A DNA stretch of 18,385 nt from Kosmotogaceae bacterium (lineage in GTDB: Bacteria; Thermotogota; Thermotogae; Petrotogales; Kosmotogaceae), in NCBI GenBank assembly GCA_003444085.1, contig DLVL01000120.1:1-18385 (forward strand). The letters run 5' to 3'. The notes beneath the pieces are model-generated. The model worked only from the letters and a program-made list of their open reading frames with translations. It ran no database searches and was not told the DNA's origin. Position numbers and translations under genes: made by a program. Numbering within the stretch: position 1 is the first letter of the stretch; the number at the start of each line of letters is the position of its first letter. Below are positions 12,796-18,385 of the stretch, piece after piece.

Positions 12796-15240
12796 GTGAC
12801 CAAAAGGTTTTCGATGATTCTTTTCTTCGTTATCCTTTTCTCGGTTCTTGCTGTTGCTGGGATCTCTCCACGAAGGGTAACTGTGAGTGGAAACGACAAG
12901 ATAGGAAGGAGTGAAGTGCTCGACATTCTTGGGATTGAAACCCGAACAGATATAAGTGATCAGGAGTTGAGCGAGGCAATTCAGCGTCTCGTCGATACCC
13001 ACTATTTCAGGAATGTCAGCCATGAATATGATTCTGAGAGCAGAATCCTGCATATTGAAGTGGAAGAATACGCACCTGTCAGAGTCTCTCTCGTCTACGA
13101 TGGTCCTGACATCGTAAGCAAGAGAGACCTTCTAAACACTTCAATAACCTTCGAAGACGGAATGCCCATCAATCCAAGACGTTTGATGGTAGAGATTCCG
13201 CGTTCCATTGACAATATCGCGGCCGCTCTGCAGGAAGCGGGGTATATTGAACCATTTGTCAAAGTGAGCTGGGATTCTGTTCCGGACCGTACCGCAATCG
13301 CTCGTGGTGAAGTGAATGAAGAGATCACGGTGACTTTTAAGATAACGGTCTTCTACCTGTGGGACCTGGTTATCGACGCAAACCTCTCTGAACAGGTCAA
13401 TGAAGAACTGAAAGAGCTGACTGAGCTCGATATCATGAAAGACTACTATGATACTGCAAAGATCTTCAGGTGGGTTTATTCAAGGAAGAGGTACGTGCCT
13501 ACTTTTGATGAACTAATCAATGCTTACAGAGCGATCTTCTCCACCTATTACGCTAATCCAAACGGATCGATGGGAATGGATCAAGCTGTTTCGCGTGCCT
13601 TCATGCTCGCAGTGGAAAGGGGCTTGAAGAATCCGAGAGTCGTTCCTATGCCCGAAGGAGAAGAGGGACAGGCACTGGAGCTGATAATATCATTTGTGCC
13701 TGTTGAATATGTGACATCTCCATTTTCCTTGAAGAGCATCTTCATCGAAGGAAACAAGAATGTCCCCGGTTTGAGGCTAATCGAAGCAACCGAACTTGAA
13801 GAGGGCACAACGATAGACTCTGAAGCTATCGCTACTGCTCTCCAGAGAATGTACGCAGAGTACTCGAAGCAGGGATACCCGTTTACTCGACTCACTGCAT
13901 CAACTGAGGCCCGTTTTGGCTTTCTCAGGTTCAAGGCAACCGAACTCACCATCAATGAAATCGAGGTGGCTTTCGACGGTGATCAGAAAACAAGAGACTA
14001 TCTCATCTATGACAAAATCGTCATAGAGAAAGGCCAGGTTCTCAGCCTGAGAGACTTCCAAAATACCTATTCCTTTCTCAACGCAACGGGCTACTTTGAA
14101 TCTGTGCTGATCAATCCCATGCCCATTTCAGATACTCAGCTTGATGTCGATATTGTTCTAAAGGAGAAAGAGAACAATGGCAGACTGTCAGGTGGCGGGG
14201 GCTGGCAGGATGGACTGATGCTGAATCTCGAGCTTGGTTTTCTGAATCCGTTTGGTCTGGGACAGGATATCTCTGCCATGCTGGATATCAACATTCCTGT
14301 TGGAGCAGGTAAAACCAAAGAGACTGACGAAGGTATTCGCACTCGCCATCCATCATACGATGTTTCATTTTCTTATATGCTTCCGCGAGTTATGGGATCA
14401 CAGTTCGACATTGAAGCGTCAGTGGGGCTCAATAGCTCAGGTTACGATCTCCTATCTATAGATGGCGACACGGATGAAGAGATCGAGAGCAGTTACAGGG
14501 AGATAGACCTTAGCGGCTCAATAGCTCCAGCGTACAGAATATCCCCTGCTCAGAGAGTATCCTTCAGACCTGGATATGAATACATAGAGGAGAGCAAGAC
14601 AGTGGACGGGGAACTGGAAGACGGACAGATGTTCACTGGTATGTTTGTGATCGGCACTTATAGATATAGCACCAGAGATGACATCATGCGACCCACACAG
14701 GGTACCGATTTTTCCGTGAGGCTTTCAACTCGTGGTCTATTACATGACGGCGATGATCGCTACGGACCCTTCGCAGGGGTAACAGCTGACTACAAACTCT
14801 TCATACCGCTTGATGGTCCCGTTCTTGGAATCAGAGCGGTTGTAGAACACGTGGCTGCTTTCAGCAGTGATTACGATGTATACGAGAAGTACCGTTTGTC
14901 TCCCAGCAGATTCTTGCGGGTGAGTCCAAAGTTCATAGTATCACCGCCGTATCTTACAATGTCGTCCGCCTCGCTTCAGCTGAGACTCCCAATAACGGAT
15001 GTTGCACAGATTCCTGTGGACCTGGTGATATTCGGAAACATCGTTCTTGGAGGGACTACGAGAATAGGCGAGAGTGGTTGGGACGCCTTTGGCGGGTTTG
15101 TTGCTGCTGATGCAGGGCTCAGTATAGACATAGGAATACCATTACTCGGAACTGTAAGGCTTGGTTATGGGTTGAACACTCAGAACCTTGAAAAGAACCC
15201 TTATGGACAGTTCTTCTTTGGTTTTGGACCAACTTTTTGA
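12796..15240 (+). CDS. bamA: BamA/Omp85 family outer-membrane assembly protein
   Basis: An 814-residue precursor with a signal peptide (about 1-22, MTKRFSMILFFVILFSVLAV). The periplasmic part contains POTRA-like units at about 25-94 (RRVTVSGNDKIGRSEVLDIL), 95-192, 311-384 (IFIEGNKNVPGLRLIEAT) and 385-457 (ending SFLNATGYFESVLINP). A long, mainly helical stretch lies at about 195-285 between them. The C-terminal half (from about 462) is a beta barrel with repeated amphipathic strands (LSGGGGWQDGLMLNLELGFL), ending in FGPTF with a terminal Phe typical of barrel proteins. BamA inserts other outer-membrane proteins; here it would build the toga. GTG 12796 begins right after the HATPase stop. It is the last gene of the plus-strand block. 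The usual VRGF loop motif is not obvious. Confidence 0.88.
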   Translation: MTKRFSMILFFVILFSVLAVAGISPRRVTVSGNDKIGRSEVLDILGIETRTDISDQELSEAIQRLVDTHYFRNVSHEYDSESRILHIEVEEYAPVRVSLVYDGPDIVSKRDLLNTSITFEDGMPINPRRLMVEIPRSIDNIAAALQEAGYIEPFVKVSWDSVPDRTAIARGEVNEEITVTFKITVFYLWDLVIDANLSEQVNEELKELTELDIMKDYYDTAKIFRWVYSRKRYVPTFDELINAYRAIFSTYYANPNGSMGMDQAVSRAFMLAVERGLKNPRVVPMPEGEEGQALELIISFVPVEYVTSPFSLKSIFIEGNKNVPGLRLIEATELEEGTTIDSEAIATALQRMYAEYSKQGYPFTRLTASTEARFGFLRFKATELTINEIEVAFDGDQKTRDYLIYDKIVIEKGQVLSLRDFQNTYSFLNATGYFESVLINPMPISDTQLDVDIVLKEKENNGRLSGGGGWQDGLMLNLELGFLNPFGLGQDISAMLDINIPVGAGKTKETDEGIRTRHPSYDVSFSYMLPRVMGSQFDIEASVGLNSSGYDLLSIDGDTDEEIESSYREIDLSGSIAPAYRISPAQRVSFRPGYEYIEESKTVDGELEDGQMFTGMFVIGTYRYSTRDDIMRPTQGTDFSVRLSTRGLLHDGDDRYGPFAGVTADYKLFIPLDGPVLGIRAVVEHVAAFSSDYDVYEKYRLSPSRFLRVSPKFIVSPPYLTMSSASLQLRLPITDVAQIPVDLVIFGNIVLGGTTRIGESGWDAFGGFVAADAGLSIDIGIPLLGTVRLGYGLNTQNLEKNPYGQFFFGFGPTF

Positions 15241-15260
15241 TTCTGGAACTGTAACATCAA

Positions 15261-15297
15261 GAGGAGGGATCCCGCAATCGGGATCCCTCTATTCTTA
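15261..15297. terminator. Intrinsic terminator between convergent genes
   Basis: An 11-bp perfect stem (15264-15274 with 15279-15289) closes a 4-nt loop CAAT. On the plus strand it is followed by a short T-rich tract (TATTCTT). It lies 23 nt after the bamA stop and runs up to the stop of the convergent ABC permease gene, so it ends the plus-strand operon and may also serve the minus-strand pair, although the minus-strand side lacks a long U-tract. Confidence 0.82.
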
Positions 15298-16491
15298 GCT
15301 CCCTGTGTTCAAAACTTTCTCACTGTTGAAGAGCCGTGCAACGCCAAGAACAAGAAGGCTTGTGTAAAGGAGATTACTCAAGAGCATAACTACAAATCTG
15401 CTCCAGAAGAACTGGAGTGTCAGGATATCCTTCATAACAAAGACGCTGTTTACAAGTGGCAAAGCGTAGAAGTGTATCTGATGAACAGATTCCATGTTCA
15501 TCGTCGCAATCCCGGCAAATATCGCGAGCAAGTAGAAAGGCATGACGTAGCCAGCCCCTTCTTTCATATTTCGAGCAAAACTACCTATAAGTATTATCAG
15601 TGAGGCAGCAAAACCAGCAAGCACAAGTAATACAAGTAGCAGTGCTATCAGAGAGCCTATACCAAAACCTGCCAAATTGACTGGTATTTCACCACCGAAA
15701 GCCTCTGAACCTCCCAGGATGAAAGCCACCATGAGACCAACGAATGTGAATAAGCTATTCAAGACGGCGACCGTCATCACGTAGAAGACCTTTCCAAGAG
15801 CAATAGAAGTTCTGGATACCTGGTTGACAAGAACTGGAGCAAGGCTACCTCGCTCCTTTTCTCCTGCTGTTGTATCGAGACCTATGTTCATGGACCCGGC
15901 AAAGATGAATATCAGCACAAAATACGGCAGCATAATTGCGAGAAACTCTGTTCCCCTCGCCTCTTCAGGGGCAAGATCCTGCATCTCTGTTTTCACGGGG
16001 TTCAGGTCACCCAAAGACAATCCCAGGGTTCTCAGTCTTTCAGACATTATCATCGAGGAGTACTGATTGAGTGCATTTCGAACCTGTTGTGCAGCAAAAT
16101 TGGATCTTCTCGACGTCGACCTGTAGTAGATCCTTGCGTCCAATGTGTTCCCTACCTGGGTCAAATCACTGTCTGTTCCTTCGAGTTCAACGATTATGTA
16201 GTTTTCAGACTCCATTGCTCTTGTATAGTCAGGTACTCTAGCTTCATCACGCTCAAATACCAGAAAGTTCTGAAGAACCTCTGTGAACCTGCCATCTTCA
16301 TCACCGATTATGTTCACCACATACAGGGTTTCAGCATCAGTTCTTTGCTGAGCACTTGTAACGAATCCAATTGTCAGGAAGATTATCGGCAGAATTATCA
16401 TGGGAAGTATGAATACGGAGAAGATCGCTCGCCTGTCCTTCATGATGTTCTTGAGTTCTTTCCTGTATATGACAAACGAGTCTTTAAGCAT
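15295..16491 (-). CDS. natB: ABC-2 type permease, NatB-like
   Basis: A 398-residue membrane subunit of an ABC exporter. A first transmembrane helix (about 23-45) is followed by a large extracytoplasmic domain (about 50-182). Five or so further helices (about 185-203, 234-260, 274-303, 314-331, 365-386) surround the signature TAGEKERGSLAPVLVNQVSR (208-227) characteristic of the NatB/ABC-2 family. NatAB in Bacillus exports sodium; other relatives export drugs or peptides, so the substrate is unsettled. ATG at 16491 overlaps the end of the ATPase gene by 8 nt and is preceded by GGAG. An upstream in-frame start would add 24 residues that only read the ATPase gene in another frame. Confidence 0.85.
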   Translation of the reverse strand: MLKDSFVIYRKELKNIMKDRRAIFSVFILPMIILPIIFLTIGFVTSAQQRTDAETLYVVNIIGDEDGRFTEVLQNFLVFERDEARVPDYTRAMESENYIIVELEGTDSDLTQVGNTLDARIYYRSTSRRSNFAAQQVRNALNQYSSMIMSERLRTLGLSLGDLNPVKTEMQDLAPEEARGTEFLAIMLPYFVLIFIFAGSMNIGLDTTAGEKERGSLAPVLVNQVSRTSIALGKVFYVMTVAVLNSLFTFVGLMVAFILGGSEAFGGEIPVNLAGFGIGSLIALLLVLLVLAGFAASLIILIGSFARNMKEGAGYVMPFYLLAIFAGIATMNMESVHQIHFYALPLVNSVFVMKDILTLQFFWSRFVVMLLSNLLYTSLLVLGVARLFNSEKVLNTGS

Positions 16492-17233
16492 CTTCCAGCA
16501 CTCCTTCCTTTTCTGCGACAGTAAAGAAGACGTCCTCAAGGTTATCAGTTGAGTAACGCGCATACATATCCTTCAGTTTGTCATTCTCAACAATTCTTCC
16601 TTCAAGAATAATCGCCACCCTGTCACAAAGTTTTTCTGCAACGGACATAACGTGTGTAGAGATTATGACTGTCTTCCCTCTTTCGCGAAAGTCCCTGAGA
16701 AAGTCGGTGACGGTCTTGCTGGTTATGATGTCAAGCCCATTTGTCGGTTCGTCAAAGACTATAACATCAGGATCGTGGATCAACGAGACTGCGATTGCTG
16801 CTTTCTGCTTCATCCCTGTCGAAAGCTTGTCAACTGAACGTTCAAGAAAGTCGTTCATATCGAGATAATCTGCCAGCTCTTTCATCCTCTTCTGCGTAAC
16901 GTCTCTTGGTACCCTACTGAGATCCGCAAAGAAGAAGATTAGATCTTTCGCAGAAAGATTCCCTGATAATCTCATATCACTTGTTAAGAAACCTATCGTC
17001 TTTCTCACTTCCTGAGGTTGTTTCAACGTACTGAACCCGTTGACTTTGACTTCACCCTCATCGGGTTTGAGAAGAGTAGAAACAATTCTCAACGCAGTGG
17101 TTTTACCCGCACCATTAGGTCCCAGGAGCCCGAAGATTTCACCTGGTTTAGCTTCAAAAGAGACCTTTTCCAGTGCCTTCACTTTCTTCTTCCGGGAAGT
17201 AAACGTCTTGCTGACATCTCTAACAGAAACCAT
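16484..17233 (-). CDS. natA: ABC transporter ATP-binding protein, NatA-like
   Basis: A 249-residue ATPase that powers the adjacent permease. It shows Walker A GPNGAGKTT (38-46), the NatA-style segment IGFLTSDMRLSGNLSAKDLI (80-99) in place of a standard Q-loop, the signature LSTGMKQK (137-144), Walker B VIVFDEPTNGLD (157-168), and the switch histidine in ISTHVMSVAEKL (H194). ATG at 17233 follows AAGGGGGTG on the minus strand. It is the first gene of a two-gene operon transcribed from the promoter at 17258-17286 and convergent with the large block. Confidence 0.92.
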   Translation of the reverse strand: MVSVRDVSKTFTSRKKKVKALEKVSFEAKPGEIFGLLGPNGAGKTTALRIVSTLLKPDEGEVKVNGFSTLKQPQEVRKTIGFLTSDMRLSGNLSAKDLIFFFADLSRVPRDVTQKRMKELADYLDMNDFLERSVDKLSTGMKQKAAIAVSLIHDPDVIVFDEPTNGLDIITSKTVTDFLRDFRERGKTVIISTHVMSVAEKLCDRVAIILEGRIVENDKLKDMYARYSTDNLEDVFFTVAEKEGVLEDA

Positions 17234-17257
17234 TGTGCACCCCCTTGTTCGCGGAAT

Positions 17258-17286
17258 AGTATATGTCAGTCATCTCATAAGGTCAA
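17258..17286 (-). promoter_or_regulatory. Sigma-70-type promoter of the natAB operon
   Basis: On the minus strand TTGACC (17281-17286) and TATACT (17258-17263) are separated by exactly 17 nt. Transcription would begin near 17251, leaving a leader of about 18 nt with the AAGGGGGTG ribosome-binding site. No operator-like palindrome overlaps it. Confidence 0.8.
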
Positions 17287-17308
17287 GACATCAGTAAGAT
17301 CCTGCATA

Positions 17309-17344
17309 TGAAAGCTCGCTGTGTTACTGTCCAGCGAGCTTTCA
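17309..17344. repeat. Perfect 13-bp inverted repeat (hairpin)
   Basis: TGAAAGCTCGCTG at 17309-17321 is matched by its exact reverse complement at 17332-17344 across a 10-nt loop. It has no T-tract on either strand, which argues against a simple intrinsic terminator. It lies between the natAB promoter and the insertion-sequence remnant, about 25 bp upstream of the -35 box. It may be a leftover of a mobile element end, a terminator for the truncated element, or a regulatory structure. Confidence 0.6.
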
Positions 17345-17439
17345 CACACTTTCTCCCAGTTTGTGGCTAATCAACAGCCTGAGGAAACAGCTATTGCGCT
17401 ATTGCAGTGTTTATTTATGAAGAGCGAATATTCTCATGA

Positions 17440-17955
17440 ATCTCACTCAGGATCTCATCCCTTGACAGGACAAATTCTGTATACAGCAAATACCTGTTAC
17501 AGACAGAAAACGGGACACTCAAACTGAACAAGAATGCGATACTTCAAGAAGAGCGTTATGATGGCAAATACCTGCTTCGAACCTCTGATGATACTCTCTC
17601 AGGTGAAGATGTGGCTCTTGGATACAAGCAACTGGTAGATGTGGAGAATGCTTTCCGAACATTGAAGACCGTCCTGGAACTCAGACCGATGCATCATCGA
17701 AAGGAAGGAAGGATACGTCCGCATATTCTCTTGTGCTGGTTGGCACTTCTTCTTGTCAGGATAGCAGAAGTGAGGACCAGGATATCCTGGTCAAAGATAC
17801 GTTCTGAACTTGATCGACTTCACCTGGGACACTTTTCTTACGATAAGAGCGATATCTACAAGACCACTCAACTCACTGCCAAACAGAAAGAAATCTACAC
17901 AGAACTTGGGGTCAAACCTCCTCCAACCTTTCTGAATATCCAGATAAACACCTAG
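17440..17955 (+). pseudogene. Truncated IS1634-like (IS4 superfamily) transposase, C-terminal remnant
   Basis: An open frame of 171 residues, from just after an in-frame TGA (17437-17439) to TAG at 17955, matches the last third of an IS1634-like DDE transposase. Recognisable blocks are EERYDGKYLLRTSDDTL, EDVALGYKQLVDVENAFRTL and RIRPHILLCWLALLL, and the end reads ELGVKPPPTFLNIQ. In the YREK-type box the Tyr, the third catalytic Glu (codon 17644-17646) and the Lys (17665-17667) remain, while the Arg position is Leu. The N-terminal two thirds with the two catalytic Asp are missing, and no start codon with a ribosome-binding site is present, so it is a dead fragment. Other frames upstream of 17440 do not clearly continue the protein. 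Confidence 0.82.
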
Positions 17956-17977
17956 TAACACGCCTTGCTTTCTTAAG

Positions 17978-18022
17978 AATGCCTCTATTCCTTTCAGTGC
18001 AATGGATTGAGGCATTTTGTTT
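17978..18022 (+). terminator. Terminator-like hairpin behind the transposase remnant
   Basis: AATGCCTC (17978-17985) pairs perfectly with GAGGCATT (18009-18016) around a 23-nt loop, followed by TTTGTTTGTC. It sits 23 nt after the transposase stop and probably ended the original transposase transcript. Confidence 0.5.
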
Positions 18023-18043
18023 GTCTAGTGGATGTCGAACTCG

Positions 18044-18217
18044 GGGAATACGAACCTGAACAATAGTAGACAGAAAGAACGCTTCTGACATCTTCAAAAC
18101 CTCTCTGCTAAAGCTTTTTTTGCTGATAATCCCGGGGAACTTCAGATTAGAAGCATCCTTTTTACTGACATCCAGTTTTCCCTCCTGTGATTTGGTTTGG
18201 TAGTAGTCTACCTGTTA
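18044..18217. other. Spacer without a confident gene
   Basis: No confident gene is seen. On the minus strand an AGGAGG (near 18183) precedes an ATG at 18171 that opens a frame of only 9 codons. The minus-strand frame of the gene at 18218-18385 remains open through this stretch after two stops, so it may hold decayed coding sequence disrupted by the insertion sequence. Confidence 0.4.
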
Positions 18218-18385
18218 TCAATAGACTTCTACCTGCTTTCTGACACTCAGGTCTCGGAATCTCTGATCCTTGTCTTCAGTAAGACTCGCTGTCACAATCC
18301 TCTCTCTTCCGGTCCATTCCTGAATGAGCACCAGCGATCTCCTGAAGTGCTTGGAGCTGCTTGCCAGAACGTATATTTCGTCACA
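18218..18385 (-). CDS. Unrecognised protein, C-terminal part (start lies outside the window)
   Basis: The minus-strand frame is open from the window edge to TGA at 18218-18220, immediately followed by TAA (18215-18217), giving 55 residues. The composition is protein-like: a hydrophobic strand (DEIYVLASSS), a basic helix (KHFRRSLVLIQEW), then GRERIVTASLTEDKDQRFRD and a final VRKQVEVY. I do not recognise the family. The same frame continues open beyond the two stops, reading QVDYYQTKSQEGKLDVSKKD and onward, so the gene may be truncated by the stops or may genuinely end in a tandem stop. It runs away from the natAB promoter side and towards the insertion-sequence remnant. Confidence 0.45.
   Translation of the reverse strand, partial: CDEIYVLASSSKHFRRSLVLIQEWTGRERIVTASLTEDKDQRFRDLSVRKQVEVY

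Larger units (their letters stand above)
17440..18043 (+). mobile_element. Remnant of an IS1634-like insertion sequence
   Basis: The element consists of the transposase tail plus about 90 nt of 3' untranslated region that includes a terminator-like hairpin. The right boundary near TGTCGAACTCGGGG (18028-18041) is a guess from the change of coding pattern. The left end is lost. I could not find terminal inverted repeats or a target-site duplication, as expected for a decayed, 5'-deleted copy. Confidence 0.55.

Noticed and set aside
17321..17527. A 68-codon plus-strand frame beginning inside the long hairpin
   Set aside because: It starts in the hairpin loop, has no ribosome-binding site, and lies out of frame with the transposase remnant that overlaps it. 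The composition looks non-coding.
17912..18097. A 61-codon minus-strand frame over the insertion-sequence 3' region
   Set aside because: It is antisense to the transposase end and has no ribosome-binding site. It is treated as the run-on of the minus-strand frame discussed in the findings rather than as a gene.
1..18385. CRISPR array, tRNA, rRNA or riboswitch
   Set aside because: I saw no regularly spaced repeats, no cloverleaf-like segment with a T-loop GTTCRA context, no rRNA signature and no long structured leader. Intergenic gaps in the first 15 kb are mostly a few nucleotides or none.

Overview
The window looks like a chromosomal segment of a Thermotogota bacterium, most likely a mesophilic Kosmotogaceae member such as Mesotoga. 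This is inference from gene content and protein style: a ThyX with Thermotoga-like signatures, tandem M42 aminopeptidases, TrmFO, and a BamA/Omp85 protein expected for the toga outer membrane. Base composition looks moderate and the gene packing is very tight. The genus is a guess; the phylum is better supported.

Positions 1-15240 form one uninterrupted block of plus-strand genes that reads as a single long operon or several overlapping ones. Most junctions overlap by 4-23 nt, often as ATGA, GTGA or TTGA stop/start overlaps. In order it encodes: the tail of an upstream gene (probably a third M42 peptidase), two M42 aminopeptidase paralogs, a dehydroquinate-synthase-like protein that has lost its metal ligands, a membrane-anchored SPOR-domain protein, a membrane-anchored protein with three ComEA-type helix-hairpin-helix repeats, a small unrecognised protein, an OGG1-type 8-oxoguanine DNA glycosylase, TrmFO, a class I mannose-6-phosphate isomerase, a TPR-like bitopic membrane protein, and ThyX. 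Next comes a five-gene signalling cassette (DRTGG-like, CBS+HATPase, second DRTGG-like, PHP phosphoesterase, HATPase), and the block ends with BamA. A strong hairpin terminator follows at 15261-15297.

The terminator separates this block from a convergent minus-strand pair encoding a NatA/NatB-type ABC exporter (15295-17233). A near-consensus promoter with a 17-nt spacer (17258-17286) drives that pair.

From about 17300 to the end the DNA changes character. It holds a long perfect hairpin, a truncated IS1634-like (IS4 superfamily) transposase remnant with its 3' region and a terminator-like hairpin, and the end of an unrecognised minus-strand gene running off the window.

The most interesting items are the orphan DRTGG/CBS-HATPase/DRTGG/PHP/HATPase cassette, which resembles regulatory genes found beside [FeFe]-hydrogenase operons but has no hydrogenase genes here, and the apparently catalytically dead AroB-like protein placed between peptidases and cell-envelope genes. 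TrmFO and ThyX, both flavin enzymes using methylene-tetrahydrofolate, sit in the same operon about 2 kb apart.
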